DNA from: Chromatiales bacterium
GTDB taxonomy: Bacteria; Pseudomonadota; Gammaproteobacteria; SpSt-1174
NCBI GenBank assembly: GCA_014762505.1
Contig: JABURS010000033.1
Coordinates: 47,040 to 111,039 of the forward strand
DNA length: 64,000 nucleotides
Reading direction: 5' to 3'
Shown here: piece after piece, positions 48,685 to 58,151 of the stretch
How the letters are laid out: each line of letters begins with the position of its first letter
How positions within the stretch are numbered: position 1 is the stretch's first letter
Notes under the pieces: generated by a model
The model's input: the letters and a program-made list of their open reading frames with translations, nothing else
Database searches by the model: none
What the model was told of the DNA's origin: nothing
Program-made: the position numbers and the translations under genes

Positions 48685-49160
48685 GGGGATACCTCCAGTA
48701 GTCATCAGATTCATCGGGTCCGTCTGGCGGCTGGCCAACCGGCTGACAATGACTCTAGTGGTATCAAAGAGATTAATAATCAGGCTTAGCGGAACAAGAA
48801 TGTTTCCATAGATCGAACAATCAAGGCCCAGTCTCGGGACGACAACGTACAAAGGGGGGTAGAGGGTTCCTGGTTTACGGGTGGCGGAGGTTTGCAGTGA
48901 CTGAGGATCAATAAATCATCACCACCTGTCGTCGACGGTCATCAGCCTACGCCTCACACCTCACACTCTTCACCCGCCACCGATCCGCATTCTGCCACCT
49001 TCCGTCGCCCTCCCGGAATAAAGCCCTTGGCCGGTGAATCTGGTCGAGGTTGCCCGGTCCCACGGCGTAATCATGCATTCAAGATTCATGTCATGGGGCC
49101 GTTAAAACGGGCATAGCCCTTTTTCGATCATCAGATTCAAGAGAGTAGCGGAGCGCATCG
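48685..49160. other. 476-base intergenic region with weak sigma-28-like site
   Basis: No gene supported. It is AT-richer than its neighbours near 48750-48830 (TCAAAGAGATTAATAATCAG). TAAA at 49103-49106 and TTCGATCA at 49123-49130 resemble a flagellar sigma-28 promoter (TAAA-N15-GCCGATAA), one base off in spacing and three mismatches in the -10. This would suit the chemotaxis receptor downstream. Confidence 0.4.
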
Positions 49161-50783
49161 ATGATGAAGCAGCTGAGCATGAAGGCGAAACTCACCGCCG
49201 CCTTCCTGATTGTGTTTGTCCTGTTTGGTACGGCCATCGCCCTTGCCGTGCAGGGGGTGATGAAGACCAGCCAGCGCTTCGACGACTTCTTCACCACCAG
49301 CCAGGTGCGCTACACGGCCTACCAGAAGATGTACTCCGACGGGCTGCTGTCGGGCATTGCGCTGCGCAACCTGGTGCTGCGGCCGGAGCTGAAAAAGCCC
49401 TTCGAGGTGGTGCCGGCGGCCATCAAGCGTTTCGACGAGGCCTACCAGACGGCGCTGGCGGCCTCGGAGGGCAATCCGGAGACGCTGGCCGAGCTCGAGA
49501 CCATTGCCGCGCAGTGGGAGCAGAACAAGGGTTCCAAGCTCGCGGTGCTGGAGCGCGTGCGCGCCGGTGACATCGAGGGCGCGAAGGAGCTGCTGGTGAC
49601 GGTGGAGCATCCGACCTGGCAGAAGATCCGCATCGGCATGCAGAACCTGACCAACGCCGAGGAGCAGAACACGCTCGCCCTGCGTGCGCAGATGATGGAG
49701 GAGAAGGAGACCGTGCTGCGCAACACCCTGGGGCTGACCGTGCTCGCCATCGTGCTCGGTGCGCTGGTGGCCTTCGTGGTGATCCGTGCGCTCAAGCGTG
49801 CCTTCTGCCATGTCATCGAGTCGCTCACCGACATCGCCAGCGGCGAGGGTGACCTGACGCGGCGACTGGACGAGGCGGGTCGCGACGAGGTCGCAGAGCT
49901 CGGCCGCGCCTTCAACCGCTTCGTCATCAAGATCCAGGCGCTGGTGAAGCAGGTGGCCGAGACCGGCGAGCAGCTGATGGCCGAGTCCCAGGCCATGACC
50001 GACATGAGCGTGGACACCAAGCTCAACATGAACCAGCAGGAGAGCAAGCTCGACCTGGTGGCAACGGCCATGAACGAGATGACCGCGACGGTGCAGGAGG
50101 TGGCGCGCAACGCCTCCGAGGCCTCCAGCGGTGCGCAGGAGGCGGACAAGGAGGCCAATGCCGGCAACCGCATGGTCGACGAGGTGGTGGCCGCCATCAA
50201 CGACCTCGCCCACGAGGTGCGCGAATCCGCCCGCACCATCGGCAGCGTGGAGAACGATGCCGAGCAGATCGGCACCGTGCTGGACGTGATCCGCGGCATC
50301 GCCGAGCAGACCAACCTGCTGGCGCTCAACGCCGCCATCGAGGCGGCCCGCGCCGGCGAGCAGGGTCGCGGCTTTGCCGTGGTGGCCGACGAGGTGCGCA
50401 CCCTGGCCAGTCGTACCCAGGAATCCACCCGTGAGATCCAGGAGATGATCGAGCGCCTGCAGGGTGGTGCCAGGGGTGCGGTCGAGGTGATGAGGCACAG
50501 CGAGCAGAAGACCGACGACGTGGTCGAGCGTGCCGGCCGCGCCGGCGAGGCCCTCAAGCGCATCACCCGCGCCGTCTCCAGCATCGCCGAGATGAACACC
50601 CAAATTGCCACGGCGGCCGAGGAGCAGTCGGCGGTCTCCGAAGACATCAACGAGAACGTCGTCTCCATCCACACCCTGGCCACCCAGGCCGCGGAGAGCG
50701 CCGAGCAGACCTCCAATCGCAGCCAGGCCCTGCAGCGCGTGGCCGAAGACCTGCAGCGCACGATCGGCGCCTTCCGCGTCTAG
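49161..50783 (+). CDS. Methyl-accepting chemotaxis protein
   Basis: 540 residues. A first span at ~11-31, a periplasmic helical sensor (~35-188), a second span (~191-212, [20 protein letters not shown]), a HAMP domain (to ~265) and a long signalling coiled coil follow. The hairpin tip reads [20 protein letters not shown], then [17 protein letters not shown]. No C-terminal NWETF-type CheR-binding peptide is present. The sensor domain has no recognised ligand fold, but its length and all-helical character suit a four-helix bundle. A terminator follows. Confidence 0.96.
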   Translation: MMKQLSMKAKLTAAFLIVFVLFGTAIALAVQGVMKTSQRFDDFFTTSQVRYTAYQKMYSDGLLSGIALRNLVLRPELKKPFEVVPAAIKRFDEAYQTALAASEGNPETLAELETIAAQWEQNKGSKLAVLERVRAGDIEGAKELLVTVEHPTWQKIRIGMQNLTNAEEQNTLALRAQMMEEKETVLRNTLGLTVLAIVLGALVAFVVIRALKRAFCHVIESLTDIASGEGDLTRRLDEAGRDEVAELGRAFNRFVIKIQALVKQVAETGEQLMAESQAMTDMSVDTKLNMNQQESKLDLVATAMNEMTATVQEVARNASEASSGAQEADKEANAGNRMVDEVVAAINDLAHEVRESARTIGSVENDAEQIGTVLDVIRGIAEQTNLLALNAAIEAARAGEQGRGFAVVADEVRTLASRTQESTREIQEMIERLQGGARGAVEVMRHSEQKTDDVVERAGRAGEALKRITRAVSSIAEMNTQIATAAEEQSAVSEDINENVVSIHTLATQAAESAEQTSNRSQALQRVAEDLQRTIGAFRV

Positions 50784-50809
50784 CCGCCAGCCGGCTTCCT
50801 CCCCACCTC

Positions 50810-50837
50810 GCGCCCGGCCCCTGCCGGGCGCTTTTTT
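50810..50837 (+). terminator. Terminator after the chemotaxis receptor gene
   Basis: Stem GCGCCCGGC / GCCGGGCGC followed by TTTTTT. Confidence 0.93.
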
Positions 50838-50881
50838 ATGCGCGTGAAGTCCTGATGTCTCGGGAGAAGGGCAGGTCTTGC

Positions 50882-50924
50882 ATGTGGTATATGCTGCATT
50901 CATAGACTAAAATGTGGCATATAC
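50882..50924 (+). promoter_or_regulatory. Paired operator-like repeats before the toxin-antitoxin genes
   Basis: ATGTGGTATATGC (50882-50894) and ATGTGGCATATAC (50912-50924) are 30 bases apart, about three helical turns, directly upstream of the antitoxin. This is consistent with autorepression by the Xre antitoxin. ATGTGGCATAAC recurs at 52103-52114, after the toxin gene. Confidence 0.6.
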
Positions 50925-50938
50925 ACAGGAGATTCACC

Positions 50939-51298
50939 ATGCCCACCGCCACGCTACCAAAGGCCGATCCCCGCGCCGTGCTCACGAAGGCCCTGCTCAA
51001 TGCCGGGCAGGCGCTGGGCCTGAGCCAGGCCGACCTCGGCCGGGTGGTGGGGAAGGACCGCTCGGTGTTCAGCCGCGGCCAGCTCGATCCCGCGAGCAAG
51101 AGCGGCGAACTCGCGCTGCTGCTGATCCGCTGCTATCGCAGCCTCTACGCCCTGATGGGCGGAGACGAGGCGCAGATGCGCCACTGGATGCACACCCATA
51201 ACCACCACACCGGCGGCGTGCCGGCCGTGCAGTTGCGGACGGTGGAGGGGCTGGTGCGGGTGGCGGGCTACCTGGACGCGATCCGCGGCAAGGTCTGA
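50939..51298 (+). CDS. Xre/MbcA/ParS-type antitoxin
   Basis: 119 residues from ATG 50939 after AGGAGA. An N-terminal helix-turn-helix (~15-50, LNAGQALGLSQADLGRVVGK) is followed by a DUF2384-type toxin-binding domain: LLIRCYRSLYALMGGDEAQM, then MHTHNHHTGGVPAVQLRT...GLVRVAGYLDAIRG. It neutralises the adjacent RES toxin and probably represses the operon. The toxin start is three bases after its stop. Confidence 0.93.
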   Translation: MPTATLPKADPRAVLTKALLNAGQALGLSQADLGRVVGKDRSVFSRGQLDPASKSGELALLLIRCYRSLYALMGGDEAQMRHWMHTHNHHTGGVPAVQLRTVEGLVRVAGYLDAIRGKV

Positions 51299-51301
51299 GG
51301 C

Positions 51302-52051
51302 GTGGACCTGTGGGCGGCCTGCGGGCTCGAGGACGTCATCCATCCCATCCGGGGCGAGTTCTGGCGCATCGTCGAGAGCCAGGAGCAGGTCGCCACCGCG
51401 CGACTGGTCGATAACCTGGCCGAGCAGGGACTGCTGGAGGAGCTGCTGGAGGGCGTGAAGCCCGCGCCCCGGTCCGGTAGCGAGCACCTCGATTACCTGC
51501 TGATGACCCCGTTTCGCTACCCGCCGCTGCGTCACGGCTCGCGCTTCGGCCGGGCCTACGAGCCCTCGCTGCTCTACGGCGCGCTGGCACCGACCACGGC
51601 GCTGGCCGAATGCGCCTATTACCGCTTCGTCTTTCGCGCCGGCATGGCCACGCCGCCGCCGGGGCCCATCAATACCCGCCATACGCTGTTCCGCGCCGGC
51701 TACGCGACGAAGCAGGGGCTGCAGCTGCAGCAGGCCCCCTGCGAGCGCTTTCGCGCCACCCTCGCGAATCCCGCCGGCTACGGCGCCACCCAGGCACTGG
51801 GCAGTGCCATGCGCACGGCCGGCGTGATCGCCTTCGAATACCCTTCGGCCCGCGACCCGGAAGGCGGCGACAACGTCGCCCTGTTCGAACCCGCCGGCCT
51901 CTACGGCCGCCGCCCGCGCGAACGCCAGGAATGGCTCTGCGAACTCACCGCCGAGGTTGTCACCTTCCTGCACGTCCCCACGCGAAAGACACAGGTGTTT
52001 GCGCGGGCGGTGTTCGAGGTGGAAGGGCGGTTGCCGGTGCCGGCGGTTTAA
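51302..52051 (+). CDS. RES-domain toxin
   Basis: 249 residues from GTG 51302. The RES core has an early Arg in IRGEFWRIVES, then RFGRAYEPSLLYGALAPTTA with ALAECAYYRFVF, carrying the Tyr and Glu expected for the family, and a later Ser in AFEYPSARDPEG. RES toxins such as MbcT and ParT deplete NAD or ADP-ribosylate targets. It is longer than the minimal ~150-residue toxins because of an N-terminal ~65-residue helical region, as in other ParT/RES-Xre pairs. It appears complete. Confidence 0.93.
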   Translation: MDLWAACGLEDVIHPIRGEFWRIVESQEQVATARLVDNLAEQGLLEELLEGVKPAPRSGSEHLDYLLMTPFRYPPLRHGSRFGRAYEPSLLYGALAPTTALAECAYYRFVFRAGMATPPPGPINTRHTLFRAGYATKQGLQLQQAPCERFRATLANPAGYGATQALGSAMRTAGVIAFEYPSARDPEGGDNVALFEPAGLYGRRPRERQEWLCELTAEVVTFLHVPTRKTQVFARAVFEVEGRLPVPAV

Positions 52052-52172
52052 AGTCGCGAGTTGAAGTTGAGTGGCGTGATGAGAGATTTGTCAGGCGCAA
52101 AGTATGTGGCATAACCCATAGGACGGGCTGTGCCCGCCCCAGGGTTTTGACTTGTAACTTGGGACTTGCGAC

Positions 52173-52670
52173 TCACCCCTCCCGCAACTGTTTTGGCCGC
52201 TGCAGCAGTCGTAGCCGGCCGCTGCCCGGAAGGATCTCGTTCCACGTTGTCACGTCGAAGTCGATCACTGCCGTGCCGCAGGTGGGGAGGTCTTCCTGGG
52301 CGGTACCGGTGAGCAGGTCGAGCAGCCCGCTGAATCCGGGATTGTGGCCGACCATGAGCAGGGTGTCGCTGTGGCGGGTGCTGCGCAGGACCTCGAGCAG
52401 GTCGCCGACGGTGGCCTCGTAGATCGCCGGCACCGTGTCGATGCCGGCCGGGGGATAGCCCAGGGCCTCGGCGAGCAGGCCGGCGGTGGCCTGGGCCCGG
52501 GTGGCGGGGCTGCTGCGGATCAGGTCGGGGATCAGGCCGTTGTCGTACAGAAAGCCACCGATGAGCCGGGCATCCTGTTCCCCGCGCGGCAACAGCGGGC
52601 GATCGAAGTCGGCCAGTTCGTGCTGGACCCAGCTGGACTTGCCGTGACGGACCAGGATCAACGTCTTCAT
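52173..52670 (-). CDS. sixA: Phosphohistidine phosphatase SixA
   Basis: 165 residues from ATG 52670. The histidine-phosphatase signature is TLILVRHGKSSW (His9), followed by RSSPATRAQATAG and VGHNPGFSGLL with the second catalytic His. The SixA length and the HGKSSW motif separate it from phosphoglycerate mutases. SixA removes phosphate from histidine phosphotransfer proteins such as those of the nitrogen phosphotransferase system. No partner is nearby. Confidence 0.93.
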   Translation of the reverse strand: MKTLILVRHGKSSWVQHELADFDRPLLPRGEQDARLIGGFLYDNGLIPDLIRSSPATRAQATAGLLAEALGYPPAGIDTVPAIYEATVGDLLEVLRSTRHSDTLLMVGHNPGFSGLLDLLTGTAQEDLPTCGTAVIDFDVTTWNEILPGSGRLRLLQRPKQLREG

Positions 52671-52992
52671 GCCTGTGCCTCGTGAGCCATGAAACGGGGC
52701 GGGAGTCCCGCCGTCCGAGCGTACACCGGAACGATCCGCAATGGCAGCGCCCCGCCGTTGGCGGGGCGCCGGAAGAGAGAGTAGCTGGTCCACCCGCGGA
52801 TAATCGGGGGGTGGTGTCATCTCCGTTGGGCCTTGCGGCCTCCCTGTGGATCGGCGTGATGCCACTCGCTTCCCTGCGACCAGCTGCCGCTAATCAATAG
52901 CCCGCCCGCCGGTACGGGCATATGGGGGGATTTCCCGATTTTGGATCGACGGTCTGTTTCGTCGGCAGTCGGGGTACCCCTCCGCGGATGCC
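52671..52992. other. 322-base intergenic region without a supported gene
   Basis: It holds one clear hairpin, GCGCCCCGCC-GTTG-GCGGGGCGCC-like, at about 52748-52772, without a T run. Short reading frames here lack homology or a ribosome-binding site. No promoter could be assigned. Confidence 0.6.
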
Positions 52993-54045
52993 TCAGGAGG
53001 CCAGTTCGAGCGGATAGGGCAGGGCCTGGCGCTGGGCGGCGGCGCCGTCGGGGCTGCCCAGGTGCAGGGCGGCTTCCTCGGCCGCCTCGATCTGCAGCAC
53101 GGCCAGCAGCTCCACGCCACCATCCGGATGCAGCTCGGCATCCACTACCTTGCCGACGGGCTCGTCGCGCCCCTTGCCGTAGACGTCGGTACCGGGCGGC
53201 GGCGGTTCGGCGGCCTCGCTGTGCAGGCGGTACATGCGGCGCTTGAGCTTGCCGAGGTACTGCATGCGGGCGACGATCTCCTGGCCCGGGTAACAGCCCT
53301 TCTTGAAGCTCACGCCATTGACCAGTTCCATGTTGGCCATCTGCGGCACGAAGGCCTCGACGGTGGCGGCATGCACGCTGGGCAGGCCGGCCAGGATGTC
53401 GAGCAGGGCCCAGCCGCTGGCGCCGACCGGGGCGCCATGCACGTTGAGGCGCTCCCACAGGTCCTTCATGGACTCCAGCTCGCCGTAGACCTCGAAGCGG
53501 GGGTGGATGCCCGGCACGCGGATCACCGTGTAGTCGCCGATGTTGGCCACGGCATCGTTTTCCGCCGGCACCTTGCCGCCCGTCGCCTTTTCCAGCTCCT
53601 CGACGGCATCCGGGCCCGACACGCCCAGGCGCACCAGGGCGCCCGAACCGTCCTCCAGGGTCACCTTGGCCATCATCACATATTTGCGCAGGCGCTCCAG
53701 CACCGGTTCCAGGGTGGAACGCGGCATGCGCAGATACCAGGTGTCGCCACGACGGAACAGGCGGAACAGGGCCAGCATGCGGCCCTTGGGTGTGCAGTAG
53801 GCGTTGAGCTGGGAGTGGGTGGCATCGACCAGGCGCACGTCGTTGGTGAGCTGGTTCTGCAGAAAGCCTGCCGTGTCGTCGCCATAGGCCGCGATCATCC
53901 CCAGGTGGGAGAGGTCGCAGAACACGTTGCCGGAGGTGGTGACGCGGCGCTCGCGGTCCGGATTGCCGAAGGTGGTCACGCGTCCGTCATCGAACTCGGC
54001 ACCGGCATCGGCCAGGAAGTCTTTCCATTCGGGTTTCATTGCCAC
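52993..54045 (-). CDS. ygfZ: Folate-binding YgfZ protein (tRNA modification / Fe-S maturation)
   Basis: 350 residues with a GcvT-like fold. The YgfZ signature K-G-C-Y-x-G-Q-E is present (SFKKGCYPGQEIVARMQYLG). The N-terminal HLGMIAAYGDDTAGFLQNQL and LTNDV...AYCTPKGRMLALF regions bind tetrahydrofolate. The protein supports MiaB-type Fe-S enzymes in E. coli. It is read towards sixA and divergent from the sdh operon; ygfZ is near sdhE (ygfY) and ygfX in many gammaproteobacteria, as here. Confidence 0.96.
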   Translation of the reverse strand: MAMKPEWKDFLADAGAEFDDGRVTTFGNPDRERRVTTSGNVFCDLSHLGMIAAYGDDTAGFLQNQLTNDVRLVDATHSQLNAYCTPKGRMLALFRLFRRGDTWYLRMPRSTLEPVLERLRKYVMMAKVTLEDGSGALVRLGVSGPDAVEELEKATGGKVPAENDAVANIGDYTVIRVPGIHPRFEVYGELESMKDLWERLNVHGAPVGASGWALLDILAGLPSVHAATVEAFVPQMANMELVNGVSFKKGCYPGQEIVARMQYLGKLKRRMYRLHSEAAEPPPPGTDVYGKGRDEPVGKVVDAELHPDGGVELLAVLQIEAAEEAALHLGSPDGAAAQRQALPYPLELAS

Positions 54046-54226
54046 TCCTAGAGAAGCTACGCAGCGGTTGATCAGGCGCCCAGTGTAGTCAAACCCCCGG
54101 GGAGTGTCAGCACACTGTCTTAGCGGTTATTTTGACGATACGCTATCCTAGGTCTGGACGGGGAACCCCGCAGGGGGCTCCCGGTCGGATATCGATAACA
54201 AGCAAGAACGAAACAGGAGTCCACGC

Positions 54227-54622
54227 ATGAGCCGCCCGGCTCGGCCCGTCTATCTGAACCTGTTCAAGCTCCGCCTGCCGATCCCGGGGGTGGTGTCCTT
54301 TCTGCACCGGGTCTCCGGTGTGCTGCTGGTACTGTTCATCCCGGTCTCGATCCTCGCCCTGGAACGCTCCCTGAGCGGGCCATCGGGCTATGCCCAGGTG
54401 CAGGACTGGCTGGGACATCCGCTCGGCGCCCTGCTGGCCCTGCTGTTCCTCTGGTCGCTTGTGCATCACCTGCTCGCCGGTATCCGCTTCCTGCTGCTCG
54501 ATCTCGATGTCGCAATCGAGGCCCGGCCGGCACGGATGACGGCCTGGGTCGTCCTGGTGGCGGCCATCCTGCTCGCGGCGGCGCTGGCCCTGAACTGGCT
54601 GGCCGCGGGGTGGCCCGCATGA
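54227..54622 (+). CDS. sdhC: Succinate dehydrogenase cytochrome b556 subunit
   Basis: 131 residues with three spans. The quinone-site motif is SFLHRVSGVLL, the haem-ligand His is in WSLVHHLLAGIRFLL, and the N-terminus reads RPVYLNLFKLRLPIPG. It anchors SdhAB in the membrane and passes electrons to ubiquinone. It overlaps sdhD by ATGA. Confidence 0.95.
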   Translation: MSRPARPVYLNLFKLRLPIPGVVSFLHRVSGVLLVLFIPVSILALERSLSGPSGYAQVQDWLGHPLGALLALLFLWSLVHHLLAGIRFLLLDLDVAIEARPARMTAWVVLVAAILLAAALALNWLAAGWPA

Positions 54623-54960
54623 AGGGCGGATTGCAGGGGCTGTCGGCCTGGGTGGTGCAGCGCGTCACGGCGGTGTACCTCGCGCTGTTCGGGCTGGTGG
54701 CACTGGTCGTGCTGCTGCTGGGCGGGCCCCGTGACTTCGCTGCCTGGCAGTCACTCGTCGGCCATCCGGCAGCGTTGCTGGCCATTGCCCTGTTCTATGT
54801 CGCGCTGCTCTGGCATGCCTGGATCGGCGTGCGCGACGTGTTCGTCGATTACCTGCATGTCTTCTGGATCCGCCTGACGGCCTATGTGCTGCTGGTGGCC
54901 TTTCTCATCGGTTGCGGCCTGTGGGTCGCCCGCGTTCTCATCCTCGCGACGCTCTCATGA
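54619..54960 (+). CDS. sdhD: Succinate dehydrogenase membrane anchor subunit
   Basis: 113 residues with three spans. The [15 protein letters not shown] motif and the haem/quinone-site [18 protein letters not shown] are typical. The ATG at 54619 overlaps the sdhC stop; a GTG nine bases upstream is less likely. It overlaps sdhA by ATGA. Confidence 0.94.
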   Translation: MKGGLQGLSAWVVQRVTAVYLALFGLVALVVLLLGGPRDFAAWQSLVGHPAALLAIALFYVALLWHAWIGVRDVFVDYLHVFWIRLTAYVLLVAFLIGCGLWVARVLILATLS

Positions 54961-56720
54961 CACTGACCCGGCGAAAATTCGACGTACTCATCATCGGCGC
55001 AGGCGGCGGCGGTCTGCGCGCCGCGTTGCAGCTGGCGGATGCAGAGGCCAACGTGGCCGTGGTCTCCAAGGTGTTCCCCACGCGCTCCCACACCGTGGCC
55101 GCCCAGGGCGGGGTGAATGCGGCGCTGGCCAACGTGCTGCCGGACAACTGGCACTGGCACATGTTCGACACGGTGAAGGGCAGCGACTACCTGGGTGACC
55201 AGGACGCCATCGAGTACATGTGCCGCGCCGCGCCCAAGGTCGTCTACGAGCTGGAACATTCGGGCGTGCCGTTCTCGCGCCTGGACAACGGCAAGATCTA
55301 CCAGCGCCCCTTCGGCGCGCAGAGCCAGAACTTCGGCGGCGACCAGACGGCGCGCACCTGTGCCGCGGCCGACCGCACCGGGCATGCCATCCTGCACACC
55401 CTGTATCAGCAGAATGTGCGGGCGCGCACCCACTTCTTCGACGAATACTTCGCCGTCGATCTGCTCAAGGACGACGAGGGGTACATCCTCGGCGCGCTGG
55501 CCTTTTCCATCGAGACCGGCGAGCCCATCGTCATCGAGGCGAAGACCACGCTGCTGGCCACCGGCGGGGTGGGGCAGCTGTTTCGCACCTGCACCAATGC
55601 CCTCATCAATACCGGCGACGGCATGGGCATGGCCCTGCGTGCCGGCATCCCGCTGCAGGACATGGAGTTCTTCCAGTTCCATCCCACCGGCATCGCCGGC
55701 AAGGGCATGCTCATCACCGAGGGCGCGCGCGGCGAGGGTGGTTACCTCGTCAACAGCGAGGGCGAGCGCTTCATGGAGCGCTACGCGCCGCACGCCAAGG
55801 ACCTCGCCAGCCGCGACGTGGTGAGCCGAGCCATCGTCACCGAGATCCGCGAAGGACGCGGCTGCGGGCCGGACAAGGACTACGTGCTGCTGCGTCTGGA
55901 TCACCTCGGCGAGGAGGTGAACATGTCGCGCCTGCCGGGTATCCGCGAGATGTGCCTGACCTTCCTCGGCCTCGATCCGGCCAGGGAGCCGATCCCGGTC
56001 TATCCCACCGCCCACTACACCATGGGCGGCATCCCCACCAACCGGCACGGGCAGGTGGTGGTGCCGGTGAAGGACACGCCGGAGGATCCGGTACCTGGTC
56101 TGTACGCGGCCGGGGAGTGCGCCTGCGTGTCGGTGCACGGGGCCAACCGTCTGGGGGGGAATTCCCTGCTGGATATCCTGGTGTTCGGCCGTGCCGCCGC
56201 CAATCACATCATCGATTACCTGGCCGAGCACCGGCATCATCGGCCGCTGCCCGAGGCGGCCGTCGAGCAGGCGATGGAGCGGCTCGCGCGCTGGGACCGC
56301 AAGGGCGAGGGCGAGACCGTGGACGGTCTGCGGCGCGAACTGCGCAAGGTGATGGAAGACCACTGCGGGGTGTTCCGTACCGAGGCGGTGATGCGCGAAG
56401 GGCTGGACAAGGTGAAGGCCATCGCCGCGCGCCTGGACGACGTGCGGCTCACCGACCACAGCCGCGTGTTCAACACCGCACGCGTGGAGGCACTGGAACT
56501 CGAGAACCTGATCGACTGCGCCCTGGCTACGGTGACCTCGGCGCTGTATCGCACCGAGAGCCGTGGCGCACACTCGCGCATCGATCATCCGCAGCGCGAC
56601 GATGTCAACTGGATGCGTCACAGCCTGTATTCCAGGGAGACGGACAGCCTCGACTACAAGCCGGTACGCACCAAGCCGATGACGGTCGATTCCTTCCCGC
56701 CCAAGGAGCGCGTCTACTAG
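54957..56720 (+). CDS. sdhA: Succinate dehydrogenase flavoprotein subunit
   Basis: 587 residues. The FAD-binding start is [20 protein letters not shown], the covalent-FAD His is in [16 protein letters not shown], the substrate-site region reads QFHPTGIAG...[11 protein letters not shown], and [10 protein letters not shown] plus [20 protein letters not shown] follow. It oxidises succinate to fumarate in the citric acid cycle. Confidence 0.98.
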   Translation: MTLTRRKFDVLIIGAGGGGLRAALQLADAEANVAVVSKVFPTRSHTVAAQGGVNAALANVLPDNWHWHMFDTVKGSDYLGDQDAIEYMCRAAPKVVYELEHSGVPFSRLDNGKIYQRPFGAQSQNFGGDQTARTCAAADRTGHAILHTLYQQNVRARTHFFDEYFAVDLLKDDEGYILGALAFSIETGEPIVIEAKTTLLATGGVGQLFRTCTNALINTGDGMGMALRAGIPLQDMEFFQFHPTGIAGKGMLITEGARGEGGYLVNSEGERFMERYAPHAKDLASRDVVSRAIVTEIREGRGCGPDKDYVLLRLDHLGEEVNMSRLPGIREMCLTFLGLDPAREPIPVYPTAHYTMGGIPTNRHGQVVVPVKDTPEDPVPGLYAAGECACVSVHGANRLGGNSLLDILVFGRAAANHIIDYLAEHRHHRPLPEAAVEQAMERLARWDRKGEGETVDGLRRELRKVMEDHCGVFRTEAVMREGLDKVKAIAARLDDVRLTDHSRVFNTARVEALELENLIDCALATVTSALYRTESRGAHSRIDHPQRDDVNWMRHSLYSRETDSLDYKPVRTKPMTVDSFPPKERVY

Positions 56721-56722
56721 CC

Positions 56723-57424
56723 ATGAAATTCTCGATCTATCGCTACAATCCGGAGACCGACGACAAGCCCTACATGCAGGACTTCGAGTTGCCGGAAGCC
56801 GAGGTGCGTCCGGGCATGATGCTGCTCGAGGCACTGCTGCTCCTGAAAAAACAGGACGAGACGCTGAGCTTCCGGCGCTCCTGCCAGGAGGGTGTGTGCG
56901 GCTCGGACGGGATGAACATCAACGGTCGCAACGGCCTGGCCTGCGTCACGCCGCTGGCCGATCTGAAACAGCCGGTGGAGGTGCGCCCCTTCCCGGGCAT
57001 GCCCGTGGTACGCGACCTGGTCGTGGACATGGAGAACTTCTACCAGCAATACCGCAGCACGAAGCCCTATCTCATCGCCGACGACCCCATGCCCGAGGTG
57101 GAGCGCATGCAGACGCCGGCAGAGCGCGCCGAGCTCGACGGACTCTACGAGTGCATCCTCTGCGGCTGCTGCTCCGCCTCCTGTCCCTCCTACTGGTGGA
57201 ATCCGGAAAAATTCCTCGGCCCGGCCGCGCTGCTGCAGGCCGCCCGCTTCATCAAGGACAGCCGCGACCAGGCCACCAACGAGCGCCTGGATCAGCTCGA
57301 CGATGCCTTCAAGCTGTATCGCTGCCACAGCATCATGAGCTGCCAACAGGTCTGTCCCAAGGGGTTGAACCCGACGAAGGCCATAGGCGACATCAAGAAG
57401 CTGATGCTGAAGAAGTCCGTCTGA
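56723..57424 (+). CDS. sdhB: Succinate dehydrogenase iron-sulfur subunit
   Basis: 233 residues. The [2Fe-2S] ligands are in FRRSCQEGVCGSDGMNINGR with NGLAC after it, and the [4Fe-4S] and [3Fe-4S] ligands are in CILCGCCSASCPSYWW and CHSIMSCQQVCPKGLNP. All expected cysteines are present. It starts two bases after sdhA stops. Confidence 0.98.
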   Translation: MKFSIYRYNPETDDKPYMQDFELPEAEVRPGMMLLEALLLLKKQDETLSFRRSCQEGVCGSDGMNINGRNGLACVTPLADLKQPVEVRPFPGMPVVRDLVVDMENFYQQYRSTKPYLIADDPMPEVERMQTPAERAELDGLYECILCGCCSASCPSYWWNPEKFLGPAALLQAARFIKDSRDQATNERLDQLDDAFKLYRCHSIMSCQQVCPKGLNPTKAIGDIKKLMLKKSV

Positions 57425-57425
57425 G

Positions 57426-57665
57426 ATGGACGAACTGGGTCGTCTGCGCTGGCAGTGCCGCCGCGGCATGCTGGAACTGGATCTGCTGCTGCGCCGTTTC
57501 GTCGACACCGCTTATGCCGGTCTGGACGGCGCTGAGCGCAACGCCTTTGCGCGGCTGCTCGACTACCCCGACGACACCCTGCTGGAACTGCTCATGGGCC
57601 GCATGACCTCCACGGAAGGAGAGATCACCCGTGTCATCGAAAAGATACGCGCCGCTCAACATTGA
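57426..57665 (+). CDS. sdhE: FAD assembly factor SdhE
   Basis: 79 residues. The conserved RGMLELD motif at 13-19 and FARLLDYPDDTLLELLMG are diagnostic. It promotes covalent flavin attachment to SdhA. It starts one base after the sdhB stop and overlaps ygfX by 35 bases. Confidence 0.96.
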   Translation: MDELGRLRWQCRRGMLELDLLLRRFVDTAYAGLDGAERNAFARLLDYPDDTLLELLMGRMTSTEGEITRVIEKIRAAQH

Positions 57666-58074
57666 ACTCGCCCCCTCCCGGCCGCTGGCCGCGCTCCTGA
57701 TCCTCGGTACCCTGGCGAGCCTTACCGCCATCGGGCTTGCCGGTCTGCCCTGGTGGGCGCAGCTGCTCGTGCTGCTGCTGGTGCTGGTGTCGTTACGCAC
57801 GGCATGGCAACGCCATGTCCGGCCCGTGGCCGCGGGGGCGGTGAGGCGTCTGGGGCGTGATGTGCAGGGACGCTGGTGGGTCGAGACGTTGCGTGACGGG
57901 CGGCAGGCCGCGGAACTGCTGCCGGGCAGCACCCGGTTTCCGGGGTTGATGATCCTGCAGTTCAGGACGGCCGATGCGCGACGCACGGAGGTGCTCCTCA
58001 CTCCCGGCCGCACCCCTGCCTGGCGTCGTCTGTGCGTGGCGCTGCGTCACGAGACCCGGGCCGGCGCGGGGTAA
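57631..58074 (+). CDS. ygfX: YgfX (CptA) family membrane protein
   Basis: 147 residues from a GTG inside sdhE. Two spans (~22-58) are followed by a soluble C-terminal domain with WWVETLRDGRQAAELLPGST and DARRTEVLLTPGRTP. This topology and the position directly after sdhE match YgfX, described as a toxin of the sdhE(cptB)-ygfX(cptA) pair affecting cytoskeletal proteins in E. coli. The toxin role is disputed. The 35-base overlap implies coupled translation. Confidence 0.85.
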   Translation: MSSKRYAPLNIELAPSRPLAALLILGTLASLTAIGLAGLPWWAQLLVLLLVLVSLRTAWQRHVRPVAAGAVRRLGRDVQGRWWVETLRDGRQAAELLPGSTRFPGLMILQFRTADARRTEVLLTPGRTPAWRRLCVALRHETRAGAG

Positions 58075-58151
58075 CCGGATGCTCCCCGGGGTCTCTGTGC
58101 CGGTCGGGACTGATATAATGCTCGCAGTCCCACACGTTACGACACGATCTC

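Noticed and set aside
52682..52900. A 72-codon frame between sixA and ygfZ
   Set aside because: No ribosome-binding site, unstructured Arg/Pro/Ala-rich peptide and no recognisable family.
54046..54226. sigma-70 promoter for sdhC at TTGACG/TATCCT (about 54133-54150)
   Set aside because: The two hexamers are only six bases apart; an alternative -35 (TTAGCG) is weak, so no promoter is called.
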